Assembly (NCBI GenBank): GCA_002778195.1 | Contig: PCDI01000004.1 | Span: forward strand, 3,198,226-3,262,225 | DNA length: 64,000 nucleotides | Direction: 5' to 3' | DNA from: Raffaelea ambrosiae | Taxonomy: Eukaryota; Ascomycota; Sordariomycetes; Ophiostomatales; Ophiostomataceae | Made by a program: the position numbers and the translations under genes | Part shown: positions 1 to 11,194 of the stretch, one piece after another | Layout: each line of letters opens with the position of its first letter | Numbering within the stretch: the stretch's first letter is position 1 | Notes under the pieces: model-generated | The model's input: only the letters and a program-made list of their open reading frames with translations | Told to the model about the DNA's origin: nothing | Database searches by the model: none

Positions 1-761
1 GGTTTTTGTCAGTAAGAAGTTTGCCAAATGTGAAATGTGAGGTCGTCTCCTATTATTGGCTGGATGTTGAAAACGAACCGCAAGGAAGTCTGTCAAAGCC
101 GATTGCCTGAGGAACGACATGGTCAGTACAGGCTGGTCTGTGGCAAGATTGTCTAGGAACCCTAGAAAAAAGAGGCTTGGTAAAGAGGGGAGAAATGCTC
201 ACGGTCCCACGATTCGGCGTTGTGGCCGGTCGGGTGCGTCTTGACGCTGCCTGGCCCTGCAGGTGAATGAACAAAAAATGTGAGCAAACGGTCGAGCGAA
301 CGGGACAGACGGCAAAAAGTGAGTTGCTGATTGAATCAATTCTGAACGCACATTGTAAGATGGAGGAACTCGCTCTAAGTAGACGTTTTTTGTTTGCTAG
401 TATTCGATTTTCGGTTTGAGAAATAGAGTTGGTGTTTCTTCTGCTCCTTTTACCAGCAGAAAAATGGAGTGAAGCGAGCAAAGCGACCGGTATAACAGGA
501 CCCTGTGTAAAATAAAATAAAACGAATGAAGGAGAGACGCGCGCGCCCAGCAGCCACCTGGCTCTAGGCTAGCACGCAATCACGTGAGCACTTAATGCAA
601 CCACTTTACTCCTTATCACTCACGAATGGGGAGAGCAGTGCCGATACCCAAGGCATGCACTGTTCCCCTTCACATCGATGCCAAAGGGCTGTGTGGAAAC
701 AGGAGCACAGGAGCGCATGTACGAGTAATCTATGGTCTCTATTGTCTGTTACACTCTGATC
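1..761. other. Left-edge intergenic region, no supported gene
   Basis: No reading frame here resembles a known family; the longest open frame (53-481, minus) is low in recognisable content. The part next to 761 is probably the 3' flank of the minus-strand SDR gene. A gene continuing past the left edge cannot be excluded. Confidence 0.4.
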
Positions 762-1595
762 CTATTTCTTCAAAAACCTGTCCAAAGACGCCTTAACATG
801 GACCTGGACCTGCTCGAACTGTTTCTGTCGTTGGTCTTCCAGGCCGCCCTCTGCAATCAAGGGCTCCACGGGGCCACTGCCAATGTAGAGCCGCGGGTCT
901 GCCTGCAGCTTCGTGTAGGTGTCATCGATGAATTCACCCAGCGGCATGCCCAGCTGGCCGCCATTTACCAAGTCCGGCTGGTGCACCGTATCATGCAGCT
1001 CAGTCTGCACAGCTGGCGGGAACACCTCGACGATGCGCAGCTTGTCGAACCCGGCGTCGAGCTGCTGTTGCCGTAGCGTAGTGATGAACGAGTGCAATGC
1101 TGCTTTGCTGGCGTTGTAGTTGGGTGTGCGCACGAGCGTGGGCACTAGGCCCAGTGTAGCGCTGATGAAGACCAGGTATGCCGGGGTGCCCCGTGCCGCT
1201 GCCTTCTGCAAGTGCGGCAAGAAGGCCGTCACCAAGTGCACCTGGGACAGGTAGTTGGTGGTCAGCTCGGTGCCAAGGCTGGCCAGATCAACCGTGCCTG
1301 GTTTGCCAAAGTCGAACGCCCGCTGGATGCCGCTGCTAAGCACAATGCAGTCCAGGTCCGGATGGTTGGCCAGAATGGCCGAGGAGAACGCCGGCAGGGC
1401 TGCCAGGTCTGTGATGTCTAGCTGGCCGGTCGTGACTGTGTCTTTGGGCGCCTTGGCCACGAGGGCTTGCAGACGATTCTGTCGGCGACCGACTGCCACA
1501 ACTTTTGTCCCGTTCTGTGCCAGCTTCAGTGTCAAAGCCTCGCCAATGCCCGACGTGGCGCCCACCACGAGGGCCTTCTTGTAAATGCTGGGCAT
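762..1595 (-). CDS. Short-chain dehydrogenase/reductase (classical SDR, DltE-like)
   Basis: This single-exon gene encodes 277 aa, a usual size for a classical SDR. The N-terminal cofactor motif GATSGIG lies at residues 12-18, followed by VGRR near 36-39, where basic residues favour NADP(H) over NAD(H). The catalytic set is Ser145, Tyr160 and Lys164 (YNASK). The usual NNAG motif is replaced by LSSG at 86-89. I chose the start at 1595 because it places the Rossmann strand about 8 residues in, as in the family; the longer frame to 1751 adds sequence that looks like untranslated leader. No signal peptide or membrane segment is seen, so it is probably cytosolic. The substrate cannot be named. It is divergent from RAD16, with about 0.8 kb between the two starts. 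Confidence 0.88.
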   Translation of the reverse strand: MPSIYKKALVVGATSGIGEALTLKLAQNGTKVVAVGRRQNRLQALVAKAPKDTVTTGQLDITDLAALPAFSSAILANHPDLDCIVLSSGIQRAFDFGKPGTVDLASLGTELTTNYLSQVHLVTAFLPHLQKAAARGTPAYLVFISATLGLVPTLVRTPNYNASKAALHSFITTLRQQQLDAGFDKLRIVEVFPPAVQTELHDTVHQPDLVNGGQLGMPLGEFIDDTYTKLQADPRLYIGSGPVEPLIAEGGLEDQRQKQFEQVQVHVKASLDRFLKK

Positions 1596-2402
1596 GTTTT
1601 CAGGACGGGACGACTTTCCTGCGCGTGCCTCGGTATGTGTTCTGTCAGGCAAAAGTGTAAGATACGGATGCCGCCAAGCCGTTACCCGACAAGATGTGAA
1701 AATGTACAGTGTGAAATGAAGCGGGCTTGGGCGTTTTGCCCAGAGCCCCATTTCCCTCGTTCAGCCCCACCCATTGCTGCCTGCGCTGGCGCCCCTGCAG
1801 CCTGTATTACACACCGGTATAAACAAACAGTTGCCTGCAAGTCACTGGAAACCGCTTGCCAATCATCCAATCTCAGACCCCGTGACCCCGCGCTTTCCAT
1901 TAAACCCCCAGTCGCTCTTTCCCTACGCGGGCGCGTTGTTCCCTCGCCCGGATTTTTTTTTCTCTCTCTCTTGTATTCAGGTCGCACCACAAAAATATTA
2001 ACACAGGGGAGTGAAAAAGGAGGCATACCAAAAATCGCTCCCTCCTCCCACCTTTTTTCTTTCTTCCCGCACCCCTTCATTCCTCTTCGACTCTCCTGTC
2101 CCTCCTCTTATCCCCTCTTTACACTTGCATTTGTTTCCACCCAAAGCGCCTTATCTTTGCGACTCCACTTGTTCCCTGTTGTTGCGACCGGTTTGACTTC
2201 TGACTTTCTGGTTCAAGTCTCCACAGCGACTTCATATCATATTTCGATCGCTCAAGGGCAGGTAGAGACCCTACTTTCTCTCCAATATTCCCGTCTGAAA
2301 TAGCTTTGGTCTTTTCTTACGAGCCGTTAAACTTTCCACTCCGTCCTCTAAATCAGATCCGTTTGAGTCGATCATTAGGAGGCCCGGAAACAAATTACCA
2401 CA
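1596..2402. promoter_or_regulatory. Divergent intergenic region between SDR and RAD16
   Basis: This holds the upstream sequence of two genes that point away from each other. Pyrimidine-rich stretches (about 1950-2200) are typical of fungal promoters and leaders on the RAD16 side. No specific factor site was identified. Confidence 0.45.
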
Positions 2403-5400
2403 ATGGCTCCATCTGGCTCAACTAGGAGTTCTGGGCGCTGTGAGTAGCATCCCCCCCTCTCTTTCAACACTTCAGTGGACTTTTCTGCTTTTCCGTGACT
2501 GTAGTTCAAGCTCTCTTTGGACTTTCTGGTTCCTTTTGAATCAATGCCGCTAACCTACTGTCGTGGTCCAGGCTCGTCTAACAGGCTTTCAGCCGTACCT
2601 TCTGCCGCACCATCTGCTGCGCCCTCGATTATCTCAGTCGAATCCGACGACACGTCTGTTAGAGTCACTCGGTCCCGCACGAAGGCGGCTGCTCCTCCAG
2701 ACACCTACAACAGCAACGCAAATGGCATTAGCAGCGAGCCGACAACCACTGCGCCGTCGCCATCTGAGAACGGCTACTCTACACCTCCTACTAGTTATAC
2801 AAACACTCCCAACTCAACCGCGTTCGCTGGCGGCAGCTTTCCCAAGCTTCCTGGCTTTCAGCCTGCCAGCTCTCTGCTTCGTTTGGAGATCGAGCTCCCA
2901 GACCGCAAAGTTGACAGCTCTGCGCCGTTAGCATCTGACAGCATGAAAGCGCTGAGCAAGAGCAAGTATGCCTTAAATTCCAAGCGCAAGCGCACCGGAG
3001 CCGTTAGTGATAGCGAGGCTGAGGATGACGGATTTGATGATGACCCCGCGCTCTATCGGGACGCTCGCTTGGCCCGCCGACTGCAGAAAGAGGAAGACTC
3101 GCAGCATCAATCCAGCAGTCTAATCACCGGTGAGCTGAGCTCATCGCTCGCTGCAAGGAGCGTTGCTGCTTCTATCTTAACCCGTGCCCCCAGCCAACTA
3201 AAGCGGGAGCTCGACTCCTCTCCCTTGGTGGAAGCAAAGGCCGAGGCTTCCCAAGACTCTATCGTGATAAGTTCCGATAGTGACAGCTTTGAGTCTGTGC
3301 CTTTGGTTCGAAACCGAAAGCGGCGGCAAACTCGGAAGCCTACTGCAAGCAACATAAAGGCTGAACCGAACTCTGTTGATTATTTAAACGGCAATGTGGA
3401 AGGGGGCTTAGACACCGTTGACCTCGCAGCCATGGACGACGAGAAACAGGATAGTGACCTGGACACTCTGTCGTCTATTGTGAGTGTCAGTGCGTGGGAA
3501 ACCGACGCGGACGACGACGGGGATGATGCTCCAATGATCAACACGTCCACAGGCGTGGACATGAACCAGCTCGGGACGCGTCGCCAGTTTAGGGACTATC
3601 GCAATAAGAAGCGGGTCAAGGGCGACCGTGGCCGTCTGGAAGACCAGCATCCCATTCTTAAGACGATGTGGAAAGAGCTGGAAGAAAAACCCGTGCTCAA
3701 GGCCGGCAGGGCTGACCAGCCAACGACCATCTCACGCAACCTGAAGCCATTCCAGCTCGAAGGTCTGGCTTGGATGATAGCCATGGAGAAGACAACGTGG
3801 AAGGGTGGCCTATTGGGAGACGAGATGGGCTTGGGCAAAACCATCCAGGCAGTGTCCCTAATCATGTCGGATTATCCAGCCAAGAAACCGAGCTTGGTTC
3901 TGGTGCCACCAGTTGCGCTGATGCAATGGATGACTGAAATTGATGCGTACACAGATGGTTGTCTCAAGACGCTTGTGTATCACGGCACAAACGCCAAGAC
4001 AAAGGGCATGACCATTAAGGATATCAAAAAGTACGACGTCATCATCATGTCGTACAACAGCTTGGAGTCTATGTACCGCAAGCAAGAGAAGGGCTTCAAA
4101 CGTAAAGATGGCATCTACAAGGAGAAGAGCATGATCCACCAGACTCATTTCCACCGTGTTATCTTGGACGAAGCGCACTGCATCAAAACACGGAGCACCA
4201 TGACAGCCAAGGCCTGCTTTGCCCTGAAGGTGGACTACCGTTGGTGCCTCACAGGAACGCCGCTCCAGAACCGGATTGGCGAGTTCTTCTCTCTGCTTCG
4301 TTTCCTTGTGATCGAGCCATTTGCCAACTACGTCTGCCGGGACTGCAAGTGCTCGAAGCTCGAATGGAGTATGGATGACGACAACATGTGCACTGTTTGT
4401 AAGTGGACCCTCACTCTGTGTAAAGGTATTTTCTTTGGTCTGTTGATGCGTGGTCTAACGTCTGGTCCTAGGCAAGCATAGAGGCATGCGACATGTGTCT
4501 GTGTTCAACCAGGAGCTCCTGAATCCGATTCAGAGATACGGAAACTTTGGGCCTGGCAGGGATGCGTTCAAGAAGCTGCGCATTCTAACGGACCGCGTCA
4601 TGCTGCGTCGCCTGAAGCGCGACCACACCGATTCCATGGAGCTCCCAGTGAAGGAGATCAATGTGGATCGGCAGTTTTTCAGCGAGGTGGAAACCGACTT
4701 TGCCAACAGTATCATGACCAACACTCAACGGAAGTTCACAACCTATGTTGAGAATGGTGTGATGTTGAACAACTACGCCAACATTTTTGGTCTCATTATG
4801 CAGATGCGGCAGGTGGCCGACCACCCGGATCTCATCCTCAAGAAGAACAGCGAAGGCAGCCAGAATGTGCTTGTGTGTTGCATTTGTGATGAACCGGCCG
4901 AAGAGGCAATTCGATCCAAGTGCAAACACGACTTCTGCCGCGAATGTGCCAGGAACTACCTGCATGCGACGGAGCAACCAGACTGCCCGCGCTGCCATAT
5001 TCCGCTGTCGATCGACTTGGAGCAGCCGGAGATGGAGCAGGACGAGCGGATGGTGAAGAAGTCTTCGATTATCAATCGAATTCGCATGGAGAACTGGACG
5101 TCGTCCTCCAAGATTGAGCTGCTGGTGCACAACCTGTACAAACTGCGTTCTGACAAGGCGATGCACAAGTCGATCATCTTTTCGCAGTTCACCACGATGC
5201 TGCAGCTGATTGAGTGGCGTCTCCGCCGTGCGGGTATCACGACCGTCATGCTCGACGGCAGCATGACGCCAGCCCAGCGACAGGCATCGATTGAGTACTT
5301 CAAGAGCAATGTGGATGTGGAGTGTTTCCTCGTCTCCCTCAAGGCTGGTGGTGTTGCTCTGAACTTGACAGAAGCCTCACGCGTGTTCATTGTTGACCCG

Positions 5401-5698
5401 TAAGTGTACCATGATGTTAATTTGCCCTTGTGTTTCATATTTTGTACATCTCTAACAACCCACAAACAGGTGGTGGAATCCCGCTGCTGAGTGGCAGTCC
5501 GCCGATCGCTGCCATCGCATTGGCCAGACACGGCCTTGCGTTGTGACTCGGCTGTGTATCGAGGATTCTGTTGAGAGCCGCATGGTGCTGCTGCAGGAGA
5601 AGAAGACACGCATGATCAACTCGACGATCAACTCGGACGATTCGGCTATGGAATCGCTGACACCCGAAGATCTGCAATTCTTGTTCCGCGGCACCTGA
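2403..5698 (+). CDS. RAD16: RAD16-type SNF2/RING ATPase of global-genome nucleotide excision repair
   Basis: Inferred exons are 2403-2439, 2572-4398, 4472-5399 and 5470-5698, giving 1006 aa in an unbroken frame. After an acidic, Ser-rich N-terminal third comes a SNF2 ATPase with GDEMGLGKT at 428-436 (Lys435) and DEAH at 545-548. A C3HC4 RING finger (Cys758 to Cys796) sits between the two helicase lobes, and the C-terminal lobe contains DPWWNPAAEWQ and HRIGQ. This order, with the RING inside the ATPase, is that of yeast Rad16, which with Rad7 and Abf1 acts as a DNA translocase and ubiquitin ligase factor in repair of non-transcribed DNA. Rad5 has the same layout plus a HIRAN domain, which I do not see. 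Introns have CTAAC-type branch points; the third joins VDP to WWNP exactly. Confidence 0.95.
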
Positions 5699-7065
5699 TA
5701 ATCGAGAGGGCCCTTTTTTTTTGTCTTTTTTTTTTCTTCCTCTCATTTCCTCCGTTTTTTCTATTTTTTTTTTCTTTTCTTTTCTTCCAACATTGTTCCT
5801 TCTATCTTATATTTCCTGCATGTTTTTTTTTTACTACTTTCTTGTTTTTTTTTTTCTTTGTTTGTATTTTCATTATTCAGCGTCGGTATAACGAAGACAT
5901 GTTCAACGCAGCCGGCCATCGAGCCGGGCAAGAAGTTGTTGGGCCATGGCATATATGCCCAGGGTGCACGAATCGTACCTGCAGGAACGGCATTCATGAA
6001 GATGGACGATCTGTCTACGTGGAGTATGATATGGCAGGAAGGGTGGAGAAAGGGCAATGACTGGGACTGGCAATTGGCCGAAATGTCGGCAGGCATATAC
6101 TGTAATAAAAATGGCATTGACAGCTTGGTGCATTGTGTGTTTTTGTAATGCCTAGGTATTAGAGGAATGGAGCCGCTTGCATGCCCTTGTAATAAAGAAT
6201 GATGGCCAGCTTTGCAGTGCAGCCAGTAGTTATACGAGCTTTCCAGGCCATAGTTCGAGAATTTTGTTGTGGCAGGAACTGGCAGGATGAACACGGCAAG
6301 AATACGAGGTAGGCGGCACGCAACCGCTCCTTCCCGAGACAGCGAACCATACCAGAACCCATTTGCTGCCTATGGATTGCCGGAGGGGTTCGCGATCAGT
6401 CGTTACGGTGCACTTGGTAGAAAGTGCCCACGTGATGTGGAGTGCCGACCGTTTTTAGGACCCTCCGTTTCATCAATTGGGAAATAGGAGAAGGAGGCGA
6501 AAAAAGAGAAGGCTCCACATATCTCTTTCTTGGAGCTGTCTTCCCAAATCCGCCCTTTTTCGGACCCCAGACTCTGTTGACGATCTCTTCTGCACACTTG
6601 ATCACACGAAAGGCTGCATCGTGTATTTGTGCGGCGCGTGCAAAGGACCATGGCTCTTTCGTGATTGCCTAGCTGTCGGCGCTGTGACTCGGCTCTCTTT
6701 TGCTCTTGTGTCCCCTGTCCCTTGACTAGGGGCCTCATTTTCTCGTTTCGTCCCGCCTTTTTCTTTGCTTTTTCGAGATACATCCCGGAGTGCCTACAAC
6801 AGGGGGGAGGCAACACCGGGCACGCAACCATCCGGAGACGCAGATTCTCTTCCGGCAGCGGGTCTTTTGGAACAGCACACTCCGGCGACGACCACCGCCT
6901 GTGTAGTAGTGTGAGGTATTGTCTCGAGGAAGCGGGCAATTCTCGCCAGACTCGCCCGACTCGGTGCATCGTCACAGACAAGCACCTCGCCACTTGTCTA
7001 TTCCTTCCCCTTTGTACATTTCCTATACCTTTCTACCCCTACTCTTCTCCCCTCTAAGCCTCAAC
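5699..7065. other. Intergenic region, RAD16 3' flank and kinase 5' leader
   Basis: Poly-T-rich DNA follows RAD16 (5708-5860), as expected for a 3' untranslated region. The rest is the upstream region and probable leader of the kinase. Open frames here (for example 6403-6993 minus) have no family features. No RNA gene was recognised. Confidence 0.4.
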
Positions 7066-10000
7066 ATGGCGACCCTCCAAGTGCGCAGCGCCGAGTACTC
7101 GGTGGTCAAGCAGAAGGCGCTCGAGGACGCCAAGAAGATGCAGGCGGTGGTCAACGACAACTGCCAAAAGGCCGGGCAGGAGATGCCGCCGTACAACCTG
7201 CAGGAGCTGATCGGCAAGGGCAGCTTCGGCCGGGTGTACAAGGCGCAGGACCTGCACTCGAAGCAGCTGGTAGCAGTCAAGATCATCGACATTGAGGAGT
7301 CCGACACGCTCAATCCCAAGCTGGCCGACACGTACAGCGAGTTTCTCAAGGAGATCAGCGCGCTCAAGCTGCTGAGCGAAGGCGGCGCCAAGAACGTCAA
7401 CCACTTTCTGGATGCGCTGCCCGTCGGCCAGTCGATGTGGATGATCACCGAGTACTGCGCCGGCGGCAGCGTGGCCACGCTGATGAAGCCGACGGCACCG
7501 GGCGGCCTGCAGGAGAAATGGATCATCCCCATCCTGCGCGAGGTCGCCGAGGCCATCTACTGGGTCCACCGCCAGGGCATCATCCACCGCGACATCAAGT
7601 GCGCCAACGTGCTCGTCACCGAGGCTGGCGGCGTGCAGCTGTGCGATTTCGGTGTCGCCGGCGTCATCGAGACCAAGTTTGACAAGCGCTCGACCGTCAT
7701 CGGCACACCGCACTGGATGGCGCCCGAACTGTTCGAGCAGGCCGCGTCCTACGGCACCGAGGTCGACATCTGGGCCTTTGGTGCCATGGTCTTTGAGATC
7801 GCGTCCGGCCTGCCGCCCAACGTCGTCGCCGGCGTCACTTTCAGTCAGCTCGGCAACTACCTCAAGCAGCACACGCCTCGTCTCGAGGGCGACCAGTACT
7901 CGGACCAGCTCAAGGACCTCGTCGCCTTTTGTCTCGCAGAGGACCCGACCCATCGCCCGCCCATCGAGCAGGTCCAGCACCATCCTTACATCTTTGGCAC
8001 CGCCGAAGCCTACCCCACTGAATCGCTCGCCCTCCTCGTCAAGGGCTACAAGCTCTGGGAATCCCAAGGCGGCAACCGCAAGTCGCTCTTTGCTGCCGGT
8101 GGCGCGCAGCTGCCGGCCTCGGCCGAACAACTACACAACCTCTCGTCGACCGCGCTCGCCAACGACGAGTGGAACTTTAGCACCACCCTGGACTTTGACC
8201 GCAGCGTCTTCGACAATCCGGACGCCACGGCTGTCTTTGACGTGTACGGCTCGCAGGTCGACTATGACGAGAGAGACGGGACCCTGGTCGGCGGCGGCAG
8301 TGGCGTCAGCGACGCAGCGGCGGAGAAGAGCCGCAACATCAGCTTTGGCAGTGCAGCCGGTGGTGTGGGAACCGATGGCGCAGCCGGGGCCGGGGCAGGA
8401 GGACCGTTTAGCAGTTTCCAGGATGGCGGAGCCACATCGCGACCCTCGAAAATGAAGGGACGCCGTCGCCAGCCACCGCCACATCTGCCCGCCGTGCGCG
8501 TGCCTCTCGAAAAGGTGTTTGACCCGAACACCATCACCAACTACGAGGAAAACTCGCGCGAGTACTACGGACGCCTCCCGCCACCAATGACAGCCACGGC
8601 GTCAGCTGCCACCGCCACGTCCGATCTGCCTCTGCGCGACGACTCGCTGCACTCGACGCTGCGTGAATCGCTCATCGACCTGGACGCGTCACAGATCGAC
8701 TTTGGCGAGCCATCGAACAAATTCGACATGGAGACCATCCGCCCCGGACCGGGTGGTGCGCCGCGCATCTCCGTCGAGTACGACGGCGGAAGCAACGGCA
8801 GCGACGCGAACGAATTCAACCGGCCGCCGCTGAGCGACCCGGCCGATCTACCGAACAACCGCCGCACACAGGACTGGAAGTTCCCGCCCATGCCCACGCC
8901 GGCGTCGGCAAACCCCGAGGTGTCGCGGTTCCCCTTCCACGAGGCGGGTCGGAGCACGTCAAGAACGCCTTCCATCAGCGGCCGCAGCGGTGGACACGGC
9001 GGCAGCAACAACAGCAGCCTCAGCCTCGGCCGGCCGCCGCCGCTGGTGCACCACCACACCGAACCCGTCGGCGTGCCGACCTACAGCTACGACCTGATGG
9101 CGCCACCGAGCACCGGGGCCAGCGGCGCCAACAACAACGGCCCAGACAACCGCATGTCGGTCAGCAGTCTGATCGACCTGGACGAGAGTCTGCCCGACCC
9201 GCTGCCAGAGCGGCCGTCGACGGCCAACTCGGATGCAGGGTCTGTCTCCGGCTCGGAAATGGGTGGCATGGGTCCGTTCGATCTCGAAAAGCATGCCTCT
9301 CTGTATCAGCCGGCGATGGCGACATCAGGACTCCGGGAGCCGTCCATCTACGTGTCCGACGACTCAGATTTTGCCCGTCTGGTGGCCGGCGCGCCACCAC
9401 CGGATCCGATGCTGCGCCATGTGCCGGGCCTGCACATTGACCACATTGATGACGGCAGCCACCATGGCATCAACGGAAATGGAATCAATGGCTTCAACGG
9501 CATCAATGGCGGTGACAGGTCACAACGCCGGGCCGTTGACAGCTACCTGAATGCCGCGGGCGTCTACTCGGGCGACGACTATGTGGAGGGCAGTTACGGC
9601 CCCGAAGGTCTAGGAGGCGCAATGGGTCTCGGCGTGGTCGGCGGTGGTCTTGGCGGTGGCCCCGGTGGTCTTGTCGGTGCGCCCAATGGCTTTGTCGGTG
9701 CGCCCAATGGCTTTGGCGGCGCGGCAAACGCGCGGGGATTGTCTGTGGGCGGCGGCAGCGGACCTGGATTCACCAGTCATCTGCGGCAGAGCAGCCAGGC
9801 CAGCGGGACCAGCACCAATGCTAGTGGTGCCAGTGGTGCCAGTGGTGGTGGTGGTGGTCGCAGACTTGGTGGCGGCGGCGACAGAGGTGTTGGCATCGCC
9901 TACTCGACCGACGACGAAGGCAGCGTTGTCAACGGCGCTCTGAGCGACAACGGCAACGACGGGGACAACGACGACGACGACGACGATGACGGCGACAGCA

Positions 10001-10212
10001 CGGCGTATTACAAGTCGCTCCCCTCTCTTCCAGCACCGCCATCGCCGCATGTGATGCAAGGGCTGGGCACGCGCGACGAGGTGCGCGACGAGATGAAGCG
10101 GCTGCTCGATAGTTTCAAGCAGCACCTGAGTTTCAGCAACACGTACGTGACAAGTTTGCCCGTACGGCCACCAGGAGGCCCAGTGCGACAAGAGACGAGT
10201 GTGGAAGAGTAG
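7066..10212 (+). CDS. Ste20-family germinal-centre kinase, Nak1/POD-6-like
   Basis: The gene is intronless and encodes 1048 aa. A Ser/Thr kinase domain spans about residues 44-310: glycine loop GKGSFGRV at 50-57, ATP Lys72, HRDIKCANV with catalytic Asp176, CDFG with Asp194, and WMAPE. Ste20-group hallmarks (GTPHWMAPE, EVDIWAFG) are clear. The N-terminal kinase followed by a very long low-complexity tail, ending in a short conserved-looking stretch with TRDEVRDEMKRLLDSF, points to the Nak1/Kic1/POD-6 branch, which acts upstream of the NDR kinase Cot1/Orb6 in polarity; assignment to that branch rather than Sid1 is my inference. The tail has Gly/Asn-rich repeats and an Asp run (DNDDDDDDD). I took the ATG at 7066, not the frame opening at 6919, because the leader ahead of it is CT-rich and the protein then starts close to the kinase. 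Confidence 0.9.
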   Translation: MATLQVRSAEYSVVKQKALEDAKKMQAVVNDNCQKAGQEMPPYNLQELIGKGSFGRVYKAQDLHSKQLVAVKIIDIEESDTLNPKLADTYSEFLKEISALKLLSEGGAKNVNHFLDALPVGQSMWMITEYCAGGSVATLMKPTAPGGLQEKWIIPILREVAEAIYWVHRQGIIHRDIKCANVLVTEAGGVQLCDFGVAGVIETKFDKRSTVIGTPHWMAPELFEQAASYGTEVDIWAFGAMVFEIASGLPPNVVAGVTFSQLGNYLKQHTPRLEGDQYSDQLKDLVAFCLAEDPTHRPPIEQVQHHPYIFGTAEAYPTESLALLVKGYKLWESQGGNRKSLFAAGGAQLPASAEQLHNLSSTALANDEWNFSTTLDFDRSVFDNPDATAVFDVYGSQVDYDERDGTLVGGGSGVSDAAAEKSRNISFGSAAGGVGTDGAAGAGAGGPFSSFQDGGATSRPSKMKGRRRQPPPHLPAVRVPLEKVFDPNTITNYEENSREYYGRLPPPMTATASAATATSDLPLRDDSLHSTLRESLIDLDASQIDFGEPSNKFDMETIRPGPGGAPRISVEYDGGSNGSDANEFNRPPLSDPADLPNNRRTQDWKFPPMPTPASANPEVSRFPFHEAGRSTSRTPSISGRSGGHGGSNNSSLSLGRPPPLVHHHTEPVGVPTYSYDLMAPPSTGASGANNNGPDNRMSVSSLIDLDESLPDPLPERPSTANSDAGSVSGSEMGGMGPFDLEKHASLYQPAMATSGLREPSIYVSDDSDFARLVAGAPPPDPMLRHVPGLHIDHIDDGSHHGINGNGINGFNGINGGDRSQRRAVDSYLNAAGVYSGDDYVEGSYGPEGLGGAMGLGVVGGGLGGGPGGLVGAPNGFVGAPNGFGGAANARGLSVGGGSGPGFTSHLRQSSQASGTSTNASGASGASGGGGGRRLGGGGDRGVGIAYSTDDEGSVVNGALSDNGNDGDNDDDDDDDGDSTAYYKSLPSLPAPPSPHVMQGLGTRDEVRDEMKRLLDSFKQHLSFSNTYVTSLPVRPPGGPVRQETSVEE

Positions 10213-11194
10213 GAAAAAAGAGGAGGAAAGAACGGCGGTGATGAAGCAGGAGAAGCCAAATAATGCTTTGTTTTTTTTTCTCGAGTTGCATAATGGAAGA
10301 GAGCATGGGTGGCCATGGGAACGAACTATTCGCGTTTTATCTTTTCTTTATATTTGTCTTGTGTATTTAGCACTGGGAAAGGGAAGAATACTTCCGGCAT
10401 ATTCTTTGTATTTGTCTGATGTTTATATATATAGGTAGCCATGCTTGTTTTCATACTAAGATACCAATACGAAGAATGCGTCCGCGGTAGTTTGTTAATA
10501 CTCTTTTCCAGGATTTGCAATTTATTTTGTATGCGTGGGACGGGAGTTGTTTAAAAAAGAGCGAGGCGGCGTTTTGCCACAAGCGAGTCGCACGCATTTT
10601 TGGTTGGCAACTAGGACATTAGTTAGGTAGAAAAATAGGCGGCTCAATTTTTTTTCATCAATCTGATATCAAATTTCTGGAGCCTTACCACCACACAACT
10701 ACACTTCACCACCAACACCGACCGACAAGCAGAACTCTTGGTTGCTCCAAAGCTCATGGTTCACTAACCTCTTGATTTTTTCTCTGGTTAGCCAGAATGG
10801 GCGCCCACCCGTACCGTGCGCTCTTTTCATAAGACATTTCGCCCAAGTCAAGAGCCGCACCCGAAAGTTGACTCACACGACCTGGCCATTGTTCATCTTC
10901 TCCTTCTCCTCCTCATCCAACCCTTTATTTTTGTTTTTTTTGTCTTTCACCACGGCGGCCTCTTTCACCCCTCGCCAGGTTGTCCGCTGGACGGCACGAC
11001 CTTGGTTTCTCTCTCTACGCAAGCCTGGTCTCGTCGTTGCTGCAAAGAGACTAGACTCGTGTTTCTCTTCCTTGTCTGCACAGCCTGTCGCCTCTGCTCT
11101 TCTTCACCCTCAAGACACCACGCCGGTCACCTCTTCTCACCCCACCCCCCACACTACCTACTCTTCTTCATCATTACCCACCACCACCACCGCC
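10213..11194. other. Intergenic region and leader of SUA5
   Basis: The kinase 3' flank is followed by an AT-rich part (10260-10700) and a CT-rich leader. The SUA5 frame is open upstream to an ATG at 10742, so the section 10742-11194 could be translated as an N-terminal extension; see findings. Confidence 0.4.

Noticed and set aside
6403..6993. A 196-codon minus-strand frame before the kinase
   Set aside because: Lies in the probable kinase leader, has no family features and looks compositional.
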